A stretch of 64,000 nt of DNA from Acidovorax sp. NO-1 (GTDB taxonomy: Bacteria > Pseudomonadota > Gammaproteobacteria > Burkholderiales > Burkholderiaceae_C), in the NCBI RefSeq assembly GCF_000238595.1, contig NZ_AGTS01000046.1:16743-80742 (forward strand), read 5' to 3'. Of the stretch, positions 17,809 through 28,337 are shown one piece after another. Under the pieces are notes generated by a model. It was given only the letters and a program-made list of their open reading frames with translations. It was not told the DNA's origin and searched no databases. The position numbers and the translations under genes were made by a program. Each line of letters starts with the position of its first letter. Positions within the stretch are counted from its first letter, which is position 1.

Positions 17809-20310
17809 GCGCGCCCCAGAGCACCTTGCGCCCTGTGCGCCCTGTGCGCGTTTTCAGGTTGCGGTTGTGGCTGCCGCTGTCACTGGTTCTGGCCAGCGCG
17901 GTCGTGTTTGCAATGTTCGTGGTGGCACAGCGGCACCACTACACCCGCGAGCTGGAGCACTTTGCCAACAGCACGGCGCATGCGGAACTGCTGGAAACCC
18001 AAAAGCGCGCTGGAAACCGTGCTGCGCCGCGGCGATGGCAGCGGCACCGAAGGCGTGGTGTCACATCTGGGGCTGAACCCGGTGATCGCGTACGCGGCGC
18101 TCCTGGGCCCCGATGGCAAGGTGGTGGCAGCCACCCGATTTGCCTGGAAAGGCCAGCCGGCCGCCGGCCTGGTGCCGGGTTTCACCGAAGACTCGGCCCG
18201 CCAGGTGCGCGAGGCCCAGCGGGAGGTCTTGAGCCTGGATCGCGCCCAGTTGCGGCTGACCGCACTGGCGCCCGTCACCCTGGCATTGCAGCCCGGTGAA
18301 ATGCGTGCCACGCGACAGGGACTGCTGTGGATTGACTACGACCTGCGCCCGGTGGCCGCCCAGACCTGGGGTCAGATCCAGCGGCAAGGCCTGGCGCTCG
18401 CTGCGGCCGTTTTGCTGGCCGCACTGGGTCTTCTGGAACTGGCACGGCAGGGCATCTTGCGGCCGGTGGCGGCATTGCGCGCCGGCATGCAGCGCATCGG
18501 CGCTGGCGACTATACCGATCTGCCCCAGTGGTGCGGCCAGGGTGAATTCGGTGAGCTGGGGCACGCCATGGAACGCATGGCGGCCGAAATCCAGGCGCGC
18601 AACACGGCACTGGCCGAAAGCGAGGCACGCTTTCGCCAGCTGTCTGACGCTGCCTTCGAGGCGATCATCCTGCACGAGAGCGGACGGGTCACCGATGCCA
18701 ACTCTGCCGCCGAGCGGCTGATGGGCGTGGCCCCTGGCGGCCTGATTGGCACGGCCGTTCTGTCGTGGGTGGCGCCCTCGTATGTTGAAGTCATCCAGCA
18801 ACGCATGGCGCATGGCGCCGAGGGCATCTGGGAGGTGGGCCTCATCGACTCCAACGGGCAGATCATCCCCTGCGAATGCAGTGTCCGCATGCAGCAGCTG
18901 GGCACACGGCAGGTGCGCGCGGTGGCTGTGCGCGACATCCGCACCCGGCTGGCGGCCGAGGCGGAAATCCGGCGGCTGGCCCATTTCGATGCACTGACCG
19001 GGCTGAGCAACCGCCGCTTTCTGCTGGAGCAAGTGGAGCAGGCACTTGCCACCGCGGGTGCGCAATCGCGCCGCGCTGCTTTGGCGGCCATCAACATCGA
19101 TGCTTTTCAATCGGTGAACGATTCGCTGGGGATGGCTGCGGGTGACACCGTGCTGCGCACGCTGGCGCAGCGCATGAGCGCGCTGCAGCGGCAAGGCCAG
19201 ACGCTGGCCCGCGTGGATGGCGACACCTTTGCCCTGCTGCTGTGCGACCTGCCGGGCGATCTGAAGGATGCGTCGGCCGAGGCCGCACGCTGCATCGAAC
19301 GAGTGCTGGCTGCGATTGCCGAGCCCGTGCAAGTGCAAGGCCATACGCTGCACCTGTCGGCCGGAGCGGGGGTGGTGATGATCCCGAATGACAGCCGTGA
19401 TGCCCCCGAGCTGCTGCGCGAAGCGGAGACGGCCATGCACCGCGCCAAAAATGCAGGTGACAGCCGCGTACAGTTTTTTGCGCACGCACTGCAAGAAGCC
19501 GCCAGCGAGCGCCTCGCATTGCGCAACGACCTGCGCCGCGCACTCCAGTCCGCCCCGGTGCCTCTGGTGCTGCACTACCAGCCGCAGCTCAACGCGCTGG
19601 GTCAACTGGTCGGCGTGGAGGCGCTGGTGCGCTGGCAAGACCCGCAGCGGGGTCTGGTGTCACCGACGCAGTTCATCCCGGACGCCGAAGCCAGTGGCCT
19701 GATCGTGCCGCTGGGCCATTGGGTGCTGGAGGAAGCTTTCGGCGCCCTGCACCGCTGGCAAACCGACCCGGCCTGCAGCAGCTGGGCCAGAGACCTCACG
19801 ATGGCCGTGAACGTGAGCGCTCGCCAGTTCCGCGAGCCCGATTTCACCGGCCGCGTCGAGAACCTGGTCTCGCTCCTGGGCATCAGCGCGGCCTCGCTCG
19901 AGCTGGAACTCACCGAGAGCGTGCTGGTGGACGACCTGGAAGCGACCCTGGAGAAAATGGCCCGGTTGCGACGCCATGGCATGCGCTTTGCGCTGGACGA
20001 CTTTGGCACGGGGTACTCCAGCCTGGCATACCTCAAGCGCCTGCCCATCGACGTGCTCAAGATCGACCGGTCTTTCATCATGGACATCGACGCGCCCGAA
20101 CAAAGTGGCGAGGGCAAGCGCCCGGCCGTGCTGATCGACGCCATCGTGGCCATGGCCCACCAGCTGGACCTGCGCGTTCTCGCCGAAGGGGTGGAAACAG
20201 ATGCCCAGCGCGACCGCCTCAGGCGCTCGGGGTGCGACCTGTTCCAGGGCTACCTCTTCAGCCGTCCCCTGCCCGAAGCCGAACTGCGCGCCTGGGCTGC
20301 CAGGCGGTGA
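17805..20310 (+). pseudogene. Membrane PAS-GGDEF-EAL protein (c-di-GMP phosphodiesterase type), frameshifted
   Basis: From ATG 17805 the first frame gives a membrane anchor (about 17-42) and the start of a periplasmic sensor up to ...AHAELLETQ. The rest (SALETVLRRGDGSG onward) is one base out of frame. Removing one A from the AAAA run at about 18001-18004 would give one 834-residue protein. Its layout is second membrane segment near 195-215, HAMP, PAS near 270-385, GGDEF near 390-555 and EAL near 565-830. The GGDEF site reads DGDTF and is degenerate. The EAL site looks intact (GVEALVRW, ELTESVLVDD, DDFGTGYSSL, KIDRSF, EGVET), so c-di-GMP hydrolysis is the likely activity. It may be a mutation or a base-call error. 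Confidence 0.85.
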
Positions 20311-20323
20311 GTGCGCTGGCCCG

Positions 20324-21586
20324 TCAGCCCTGGCGGGAGGAAACCAGCGCCTCGTCCAGCACCTCCACCCAGTGGCGCACGGGCGTGGCCGTGCCGCTTT
20401 GCAGGTGGGTGATGCAGCCGATGTTGGCCGACAGGATGGTGTCCGGGGGCTGTTCGCCAAAGGCCTCGTTCAAATGGCCCAGTTTGCGGTCGCGCAGCTG
20501 GTACGACAGCTCGGGGTTCAGCACCGAATACGTGCCGGCGGAACCGCAGCACAGGTGCGCCTCGTTGCGGGCCACGCGCAGCCTGAAGCCGAGTTGCGCC
20601 AGATGCGACTCCACCCCGCCGCGCAGCTTCTGGCCGTGCTGCAGGGTGCAGGGCGGGTGGTAGGCGTACAGCACGTCGGACGGCGGCACGCGGCCGCGCA
20701 GCGTGCGGGCCAGCTCGGGCAGCATGGCGGGCAGCAGCTCCGACAGGTCGCGCGTGAGGGCGCTGATGCGCTCGGCCTTGGCCGCGTATGCCGCATCGTC
20801 CCTCAGGATGTAGCCGTATTCCTTGACGGTGACGCCGCAGCCCGAGGCGTTCATGACGATGGCCTCCACCCCGCCCTGCTCCACCAGGGGCCACCACGCA
20901 TCGATGTTGGCGCGCATCTCCGCCATGCCGCCTGCCTGGTCGTTGAGGTGGAACTTGACGGCGCCGCAGCACCCGGCCTTGGGCGCGATCACGGTCTGGA
21001 TGCCCACCGCGTCGAGCACTCTGGCCGTGGCGGTGTTGATGTTGGGCATCATCGCGGGCTGCACGCAGCCCGCCAGCATGAGCACCTTGCGCGCATGTTC
21101 GCGTGTGGGCCAGGCGCCGGCGTCCTGGGCGGCGGGCACCTTGGCTTTCAAAGAGGCGGGCAGCAGGCCGCGCACCATTTGCCCGGCCTTCATGGCGGGG
21201 GCGAACAGCGGCGAGGGCAGGCCTTCCTTCAGCGCCCAGCGCAGGGCTTTTTCGCCCACGGGGCGGGGCACTTTTTCATCAACGATCTTGCGGCCGATGT
21301 CCACCAGGTGGCCGTACTGCACGCCGCTGGGGCAGGTGGTTTCGCAGTTGCGGCAGGTCAGGCACCGGTCCAGGTGCATCTGGGTCTTGCGGGTGGGCTC
21401 GTCGCCTTCGAGCACCTGCTTGATGAGGTAGATGCGGCCGCGCGGGCCGTCCAGCTCGTCGCCCAGCAGCTGGTAGGTGGGGCAGGTGGCGGTGCAAAAG
21501 CCGCAGTGCACGCATTTGCGCAGGATGGCTTCGGCCTCCAGGCCATCGGCGCGGGCGGCGTATTCGGGGGAGAGTTGGGTTTGCAT
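20324..21586 (-). CDS. glcF: Glycolate oxidase iron-sulfur subunit GlcF
   Basis: Subunit of the membrane-associated glycolate oxidase that transfers electrons from glycolate to the quinone pool. It has 420 residues. Two [4Fe-4S] ferredoxin motifs are visible near the N-terminus (CVHCGFCTATCPTY and CLTCRNCETTCPSG). Two CCG domains follow (AGCCGAVKFHLNDQ; HLCCGSAGTYSVL). It is the last gene of a minus-strand run of glcE, a DUF1275 gene and glcF. The partner glcE is frameshifted and glcD is not in the window. Confidence 0.95.
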   Translation of the reverse strand: MQTQLSPEYAARADGLEAEAILRKCVHCGFCTATCPTYQLLGDELDGPRGRIYLIKQVLEGDEPTRKTQMHLDRCLTCRNCETTCPSGVQYGHLVDIGRKIVDEKVPRPVGEKALRWALKEGLPSPLFAPAMKAGQMVRGLLPASLKAKVPAAQDAGAWPTREHARKVLMLAGCVQPAMMPNINTATARVLDAVGIQTVIAPKAGCCGAVKFHLNDQAGGMAEMRANIDAWWPLVEQGGVEAIVMNASGCGVTVKEYGYILRDDAAYAAKAERISALTRDLSELLPAMLPELARTLRGRVPPSDVLYAYHPPCTLQHGQKLRGGVESHLAQLGFRLRVARNEAHLCCGSAGTYSVLNPELSYQLRDRKLGHLNEAFGEQPPDTILSANIGCITHLQSGTATPVRHWVEVLDEALVSSRQG

Positions 21587-21631
21587 GGGGTGCGGCCTGG
21601 ACGGGTACCAAATGGGGGGAGCAAAGCAGGT

Positions 21632-22486
21632 TCAGCGCATGGCCGGTGGGTCGGGCGGCGGGTCCAGCGGCAGGCCCGATGCCGGCAGCTTGCGCAGCGG
21701 ATGGCGCAAGCGCGCACGGTCGGCCCACAGCGGCGGCAGCGACAGGGCCAGCAGCACCAGCGCCAGCGGCACCACAAACACGAAGCCGACATGCTTGAAC
21801 CCCGCCGCGCCCGCAATGCCGCCCACCAGAAACATGGCCAGCAGCCCCGCAAACAGCCGCAGCCGCGCCTGGTTGGCGCGCACCTGCGATTCGGGGGCGG
21901 TGCCGGTGCGGTTCCAGTACAGCATCTTGCCCAGCTCGATGCCCAGGTCGGTCACCACGCCGGTCATGTGGGTGGTGCGGATCTGGGACGAGGACATCTT
22001 GGTCACGGTGGCGTTCTGCAGGCCCATGATGAAGGACAGCAGCAACACGGTGGTGGGCACGGCAAACGGCGTGCGCCAGTTGAGCGTGATGGCGCCCACC
22101 AGGCCAAACACCAGCATCAGCACTGCCACCACCAGCAGCGGCAGTGCGTAGCTGCTGTGCAGCTTGCGCTGGCGCGCCCAGTTCACCATCACGGCGGTGG
22201 TGGCAGCGCCGCTCACAAACGCCAGCAGCGCCCCCACGGCGCCCAGCACCAAAGCCATGTTGCCCAGCACCAGGTTGTCGGCCAGCATGGAGACGAAGCC
22301 CGTCATGTGCGAGGTGTACAGGTGCACCACCAGAAAGCCCCCGGCATTGACCGCTCCGGCGTTGAAGGCCAGCAGCAGGCCAAGCACCCGGTTGCTGGCG
22401 ACCGTGCGGCGGTGTCCGGTGAGGTGGCGCAAGCGTCGCATGAGATGCGTGAAAAGGGCCCGGCGGTTCGCGGCAGCCGCTGTCAC
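21632..22486 (-). CDS. DUF1275 (YoaK-type) membrane protein
   Basis: A 284-residue inner-membrane protein with about six hydrophobic segments, including LLLAFNAGAVNAGGFLVVHL, YTSHMTGFVSMLADNLVLG and FIMGLQNATVTKMSSSQIRT, all typical of DUF1275. The start is GTG 22486, which overlaps the glcE stop as GTGA and implies translational coupling. Met16 is an alternative start. Function unknown in the family. Its place between glcE and glcF is unusual and might mean transport linked to glycolate or related acids, but that is only an inference from position. Confidence 0.82.
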   Translation of the reverse strand: MTAAAANRRALFTHLMRRLRHLTGHRRTVASNRVLGLLLAFNAGAVNAGGFLVVHLYTSHMTGFVSMLADNLVLGNMALVLGAVGALLAFVSGAATTAVMVNWARQRKLHSSYALPLLVVAVLMLVFGLVGAITLNWRTPFAVPTTVLLLSFIMGLQNATVTKMSSSQIRTTHMTGVVTDLGIELGKMLYWNRTGTAPESQVRANQARLRLFAGLLAMFLVGGIAGAAGFKHVGFVFVVPLALVLLALSLPPLWADRARLRHPLRKLPASGLPLDPPPDPPAMR

Positions 22487-23615
22487 CAGCCCGGCGCCAT
22501 GCGGCCGGGGTTGAAGATGCCCGCCGGATCGAAGCTGCGCTTGAGCCGGGCGTGGATCTGCTCCAGCGCCGGGGATTTGAGATCAAATTGGCCTCCAGCG
22601 CTTGTCCCACTTGCGCCAGCAGCTACAAAAACAGAAGTACTGCCACCCACTGCATCGGCAGCGGCGCGCAGTGCGTCACCTGCGGATTCAGGCGCCTGCA
22701 CCCAGCGCAGGGCGCCATGCCACTCCACCAGGGGCTGCGCACCGGCAGGCAGGGTCAGCACCGGCGCCGTGGCGGGCACCGACAGGCGCCACAGGGCATG
22801 GTCCGGGTGCTGGGCACGGGCGGCAAACCAGGGCAAGGTCTGCTCGCGGCAGGCTGCCCAGTCGGGGGCCACGGTGGCGTTGTCCAGCCGCGTGCCGCCC
22901 ATGCTGCGGCATGCGGCCTCCACCGCCGCCACGGCGCCACGCAGACGCACATACAGCGTGCCCGCGCCCGCCGTGCCATCGTTCACCCAGCAGCTGGCAT
23001 TGAGCGGCAGGGGCTGGCCACCCCAGGCGTGCAGCTTGCGCAGCGCGTCGGCCTGGTTGCAGTCGTCAAAGCGCAAGGTGGCCTCGCCGGGCGGCACGGG
23101 CAGCACCTTGAGGCTCACTTCGGTCAGCAAGCCCAGAGTGCCCCAGGCCCCTGCCATGAGGCGCGACACGTCGTACCCGGCCACGTTTTTCATGACCTGG
23201 CCGCCAAAAGTCAGTAGCTCGGCCCGGCCGTTGAGCAGCGTGACGCCCAGCAGATAGTCACGCACCGCCCCCACGCTGGCACGCGCGGGGCCCGACAGGC
23301 CTGCGGCCACCATGCCGCCCACCGTGGCTCCCTCAGCGGGGGTCCTTGCGAAATGGGGGGCTCGAAGGGCAGGCACTGGCCCTGCTCGGCCAGCGCGGCT
23401 TCCAGCTCGGCCAGCGGCGTGCCCGCGCGCACGGTGACCACCAGCTCGCTCGGCTCGTAGCTCAGGATGCCGCGCAGCACGCGGGTATCGAGTACGTCGC
23501 CCTGGAGCGCATGGCCCCAGAAATCCTTGGTTCCACCCCCCCGAAGGCGCAGCGGTGTCTGGTCGGCGGCAGCGGCGCGCACGCGGTCGGTGATCTGGGC
23601 AAGGGCAAAGTCCAT
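22483..23615 (-). pseudogene. glcE: Glycolate oxidase FAD-binding subunit GlcE, frameshifted and carrying repeat A
   Basis: The N-terminal part from ATG 23615 (MDFALAQITDRVRAAAADQT; LRLRGGGTKDFWG; PLAELEAALAEQGQCLPFEP) is in one frame. The rest (EGATVGGMVAAGLSGPARAS; GGQVMKNVAGYDVSRLM; FDPAGIFNPGRMAPGW) is in another. One extra C in the six-base run at 23355-23360 would give FEPPHFARTPAEGATVGG and restore about 377 residues. Near the C-terminus, where relatives have a short variable linker, 21 codons are a copy of repeat A (VFVAAGASGTSAGGQFDLK). It is the first gene of the glcE-DUF1275-glcF run; glcD is absent. The frameshift may be real decay or a base-call error. Confidence 0.85.
22578..22640 (+). 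repeat. Dispersed repeat A, copy 4 (inside glcE)
   Basis: Contains ATCAAATTGGCCTCCAGCGC, TTGTCCCACTTGCG and CCAGCAGCTACAAAAACAG. It lies in the coding region of glcE on the opposite strand, with length a multiple of three and no stop codon in the glcE frame. Confidence 0.8.
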
Positions 23616-23711
23616 GCCTTGCATCGTAGCGGCAGCCGTGTTCAGGGTGGCGGGGCGGGGGTGTGAATTTTTTGAACAGCGCGCGTGCAAATGGCTGAGC
23701 CCCCCCACAGA

Positions 23712-23743
23712 CCAAAAGAAGCCCGCCGTGTGTAGCGGCGGGC
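23712..23743 (-). terminator. Rho-independent terminator after amtB
   Basis: Read on the minus strand, GCCCGCCG - CTACACA - CGGCGGGC is followed by TTCTTTT. It lies about 95 bp downstream of the amtB stop, before glcE. Confidence 0.8.
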
Positions 23744-23836
23744 CCGTTCAATCCCCAGGGGGAGCAACTCGCTGGTTCTTCTTGCAACGCTGCGGTGCCA
23801 CCAGACACCGCAGCGCGTTGGGCGCAGGGCCGAGGA

Positions 23837-25267
23837 TCAGCGGTTGTACGCTGTCTCGCCGTGCGAGGTGATGTCCAGACCTTCGCGTTCGGCTTCTTCC
23901 GAGACACGCAGGCCCACCAGCAGATCAGCGATCTTGTAGGCGATGAAGGCCACCACGCCAGACCACACGATGGTGAACAACACGCTCTTGACCTGGATCC
24001 ACACCTGGGCGCCCATGGCGAAGGTGTCGGGGGCCAGGCCGCCGGTGCCGCCCAGGCTTTGCGCGGCAAACACACCGGTCAGGATGGCACCCACGATGCC
24101 GCCCACGCCGTGCACGCCGAACACGTCAAACGCGTCGTCCACGTTCAGCAGGCGCTTGAGGCCACTCACACCCCACAGGCAGACCACACCGGAGATCAGG
24201 CCGATCACGATGGAACCCATGGGGCCCACGAACCCGGCCGCTGGCGTCACGGCCACCAGGCCCGCCACCGCACCAGAGGCCGCGCCCAGCATGGAGCCCT
24301 TGCCCTTGTGCAGCGCTTCGCCGGCGATCCAGGACAGCGTGGCGGCTGCAGTGGCCAGCACGGTGTTGATGAACGCCAGACCGGCGTTGGCGTTGGCAGC
24401 GCCGGCAGAGCCTGCGTTGAAGCCGAACCAGCCCACCCACAGCAGCGAGGCACCCACCATCGTCAGCGTCAGGCTGTGGGGCGTGAGGGCTTCCTTGCCG
24501 TAACCGATGCGCTTGCCCACCATGTACGCGCCCACCAGGCCGGCGATACCGGCGTTGATGTGCACCACGGTGCCGCCGGCAAAGTCCAGCGCGCCATCGG
24601 CTGCCAGCAGGCCGCCACCCCACACGATGTGGGCCATGGGCACGTAGCTGAAGGTGAACCACAGCACCGAGAAGATGAGCACGGCGGCGAACTTGATGCG
24701 CTCGGCAAACGAGCCCACGATCAGTGCCACGGTGATGGCGGCAAACGTGCCCTGGAATGCGATGAACACGTACTCGGGAATGGTGGCCAGCGCACCAAAG
24801 GTCTCCTGGTTCACGCCCTTGAGGAAGATCTTGTCCAGCCCGCCCAGGAACTTGCCTTCGCCCGAGAACGCCAGGCTGTAGCCATAGATGGCCCACAGCA
24901 GCGACACCAGCGAGAAGACCACGAACACCTGCATCAGCACCGACAGCATGTTCTTGCTGCGGCCCAGGCCGCCGTAGAACAGCGCGAGGCCGGGGATGGT
25001 CATGAGGATCACAAGCAGCGTGGAGGTCAGCATCCAGGCGGTGTCGCCGGAGTCGATCTTGGGCGCAGGCGCTTCAGCGGCAGCAGGTGCCTCGGCCGGA
25101 GCCGCTTGGGCAGCAACCGGGGCTGGTGCGGGTGCGGCAGCAGGGGCCTCGGCGGCGGCCGGGGCTGCCACAGCAGCGTCGGGCGCAGCGGGCGCCTGGG
25201 CCAGGGCTGCAGAGCCGAAGGACAGCAGACTGAGCCCGAGAATGAAGGAAGCAAACAGTTTTTTCAT
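23837..25267 (-). CDS. amtB: Ammonium transporter AmtB
   Basis: Trimeric ammonium channel of the inner membrane; 476 residues. A signal-like N-terminus (MKKLFASFILGLSLLSFGSA) is followed by an Ala/Pro/Glu-rich stretch (about 24-70) and eleven membrane segments. Family marks include DTAWMLTSTLLVILMTIPGL, FYGGLGRSKN, GGTVVHINAGIAGLVG (pore His) and DDAFDVFGVHGVGGIVGAIL (second pore His). The Ala/Pro linker is longer than in E. coli AmtB. It lies downstream of glnK, whose product docks on AmtB when nitrogen is plentiful and blocks it. Confidence 0.97.
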   Translation of the reverse strand: MKKLFASFILGLSLLSFGSAALAQAPAAPDAAVAAPAAAEAPAAAPAPAPVAAQAAPAEAPAAAEAPAPKIDSGDTAWMLTSTLLVILMTIPGLALFYGGLGRSKNMLSVLMQVFVVFSLVSLLWAIYGYSLAFSGEGKFLGGLDKIFLKGVNQETFGALATIPEYVFIAFQGTFAAITVALIVGSFAERIKFAAVLIFSVLWFTFSYVPMAHIVWGGGLLAADGALDFAGGTVVHINAGIAGLVGAYMVGKRIGYGKEALTPHSLTLTMVGASLLWVGWFGFNAGSAGAANANAGLAFINTVLATAAATLSWIAGEALHKGKGSMLGAASGAVAGLVAVTPAAGFVGPMGSIVIGLISGVVCLWGVSGLKRLLNVDDAFDVFGVHGVGGIVGAILTGVFAAQSLGGTGGLAPDTFAMGAQVWIQVKSVLFTIVWSGVVAFIAYKIADLLVGLRVSEEAEREGLDITSHGETAYNR

Positions 25268-25303
25268 GGCGTTTCTCTTCTTGGATGGTTTGCGGCCGGG
25301 CCT

Positions 25304-26418
<1,115 letters not shown>

Positions 26419-26457
26419 GTTTCCTCCGGGTGGGACAAAGTAGGGACAAGCCCTTTA

Positions 26458-26473
26458 AGCACGGACCGTGCCA
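26458..26473 (-). promoter_or_regulatory. Sigma-54 (RpoN) promoter of torF-glnK-amtB
   Basis: On the minus strand, TGGCACGGTCCGTGCT matches the -24/-12 consensus TGGCAC-N5-TTGCA/T with GG and GC at the required 12-base spacing and one mismatch in the -12 box. It lies about 40 bp before the torF start. NtrC sites would be expected further upstream; I could not place them. Confidence 0.75.
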
Positions 26474-26631
26474 CGCGCCGGTGCATGGCCCGCTCCCCGT
26501 TGCGTTGCGTTACAGCGAACCCCGCTACAGTGGCGGTGCGCGCCCGGTTCTGCCGCACCTTGCTGGTGCGCCTGGCCGGCACGCGGTGTCAAAAAACCAT
26601 AAAACGCACCCATCTGGGGAGAAACCGCTTC

Positions 26632-28176
26632 ATGAGTCTTGCTTTGGTGCAAAGCCGCGCCCTTCTGGGGCTGCAGGCGCCTTCCGTCACCGTGGAAGTG
26701 CATCTGGCCAATGGTCTGCCGAGCTTCACGCTCGTCGGCCTGGCCGAGGTGGAGGTGAAAGAGGCGCGCGAGCGCGTGCGCTCTGCGCTGCAGAACGCAG
26801 GGCTGGAGTTCCCGCACAACAAGCGCATTACCGTCAACCTCGCCCCCGCAGATTTGCCCAAGGATTCCGGCCGGTTTGACCTGCCCATAGCGCTGGGCAT
26901 CCTGGCCGCCAGCGGGCAGGTGGACGGGGCGCGGCTGGCGGGCTACGAGTTTGCGGGCGAGCTGTCGCTGTCGGGCGAGCTGCGCCCCGTGCGCGGCGCA
27001 CTGGCCACCAGCCTGGCGCTGCAGACGCAGCAGATCACCGCGCAGCTGGTGCTGCCCCCGGGCAGCGCCGAAGAGGCCGCACTGGTGCCCGCAGCGCAGG
27101 TGGTGCGGGCGCGGCACCTGCTGGACGTGGTGCGCGCCTTCCTGCCGCCGGGCAGCGTGGCGGCGGGCGATGCCGATGTGGCCAACGACGGCTGGACACG
27201 CCTGCAGGCCACCCCCATGGCCACCAGCACCGCAGGGCCGGACATGGCCGACGTAAAGGGGCAGTCCAGCGCCAAACGCGCGCTGGAGATCGCAGCCGCG
27301 GGCGGCCACAGCGTGCTGATGGCCGGGCCGCCAGGCTCGGGCAAGTCGATGCTGGCGCTGCGATTTGCCGGCCTGCTGCCCGCCATGACCGTGGACGAGG
27401 CGCTGGAGAGCGCCGCCATTGCCAGCCTGGCCGGGCGCTTTCATACCGACCGATGGGGGCAGCGGCCCACGGCAGCACCGCACCACACGGCGAGTGCGGT
27501 GGCGCTGGTGGGGGGCGGCTCGCCCCCGCGGCCGGGCGAAATATCGCTGGCGCACAACGGTGTCCTGTTTCTCGACGAAATGCCCGAATTCCCGCGCGCT
27601 GCGCTGGAAGCGCTGCGCGAGCCGCTGGAGACCGGCCACATCACCATCTCCCGGGCGGCGCAGCGTGCGGACTTCCCAGCCCGGTTCCAGATGATTGCGG
27701 CGATGAACCCGTGCCCGTGTGGCTACCTGGGCTCCACCCAGCGCGCCTGCCGCTGCACGCCCGATCAGATCCACCGCTACCAGTCCAAGCTCAGCGGGCC
27801 GCTGCTGGACCGCATTGACCTGCATGTGGAGGTGCCTGCCGTGCCCGCCGACCAGCTGGTGCAGGCCCCCGCCGGCGAGGCCACCGGGGCCATCCGCGAG
27901 CGCGTGGCACGCGCACGGGCGGTGGCGCTGGCACGCCAGGGCACCACCAACCAGGCGCTGCAGGGGCAGGCCATCGACACCCACCTGCTGCTGGATGACG
28001 CGGCCGCCAAGTTCCTCAACACCGCCGCCGCGCGCCTGGGCTGGTCGGCACGCAGCACGCACCGCGCGCTGAAGGTGGCACGCACCATTGCCGACCTGGC
28101 GGGCGCCACCACCACGCAGGTGAGCCATGTGGCCGAGGCCGTGCAATACCGCCGGGTGCTGCGCAGCCCCGTGTGA
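26632..28176 (+). CDS. comM: YifB/ComM-family Mg-chelatase-like AAA ATPase
   Basis: A 514-residue DNA helicase-like ATPase; ComM promotes branch migration during natural transformation. The N-terminal Lon-like fold (about 20-130) has VEVHLANGLPSFTLVGLAEV. The AAA module has Walker A GPPGSGKSM near residues 223-231, Walker B GVLFLDEMPEF, and the Cys-rich NPCPCGYLGSTQRACRC segment; the C-terminal Mg-chelatase domain ends ...AEAVQYRR. ATG 26632 is the start because MSLALVQSRALLGLQAP is the universal N-terminus of the family. It is divergent from torF. Confidence 0.93.
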   Translation: MSLALVQSRALLGLQAPSVTVEVHLANGLPSFTLVGLAEVEVKEARERVRSALQNAGLEFPHNKRITVNLAPADLPKDSGRFDLPIALGILAASGQVDGARLAGYEFAGELSLSGELRPVRGALATSLALQTQQITAQLVLPPGSAEEAALVPAAQVVRARHLLDVVRAFLPPGSVAAGDADVANDGWTRLQATPMATSTAGPDMADVKGQSSAKRALEIAAAGGHSVLMAGPPGSGKSMLALRFAGLLPAMTVDEALESAAIASLAGRFHTDRWGQRPTAAPHHTASAVALVGGGSPPRPGEISLAHNGVLFLDEMPEFPRAALEALREPLETGHITISRAAQRADFPARFQMIAAMNPCPCGYLGSTQRACRCTPDQIHRYQSKLSGPLLDRIDLHVEVPAVPADQLVQAPAGEATGAIRERVARARAVALARQGTTNQALQGQAIDTHLLLDDAAAKFLNTAAARLGWSARSTHRALKVARTIADLAGATTTQVSHVAEAVQYRRVLRSPV

Positions 28177-28194
28177 TTCGAGGGCAACCACCAA

Positions 28195-28262
28195 TATCAA
28201 ATTGATAGCTACTAGCGCATACTGGTAAAGCGCTGGAGGCCGATTTCTTTCAAATTTTTTAT
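28195..28262 (-). repeat. Dispersed repeat A, copy 5 (inverted)
   Basis: Contains AAATTGATAGCTACTAGCGC, AAAGCGCTGGAGGCCG and CAAATTTTT. It lies 18 bp after the comM stop, before the MarR gene. Confidence 0.8.
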
Positions 28263-28337
28263 CCAACCCCTGGCGCCACGCCCTTTGTCGGCCTGCCCTG
28301 CACCGTGCCGTTGAGCCCATCCCGTCACAATTGCCCC

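Noticed and set aside
17980..18020. Programmed ribosomal frameshift in the GGDEF-EAL gene
   Set aside because: Joining the two parts needs a +1 shift and the site has no recognised +1 shift signal such as a rare codon or stop at the shift point; a one-base indel in the AAAA run is simpler.
20201..23257. A plus-strand open frame of about 1018 codons antisense to glcF, the DUF1275 gene and glcE
   Set aside because: It runs opposite to genes with clear families and has a His/Gln/Arg/Gly-heavy composition typical of GC-rich antisense frames; no domain is recognisable.
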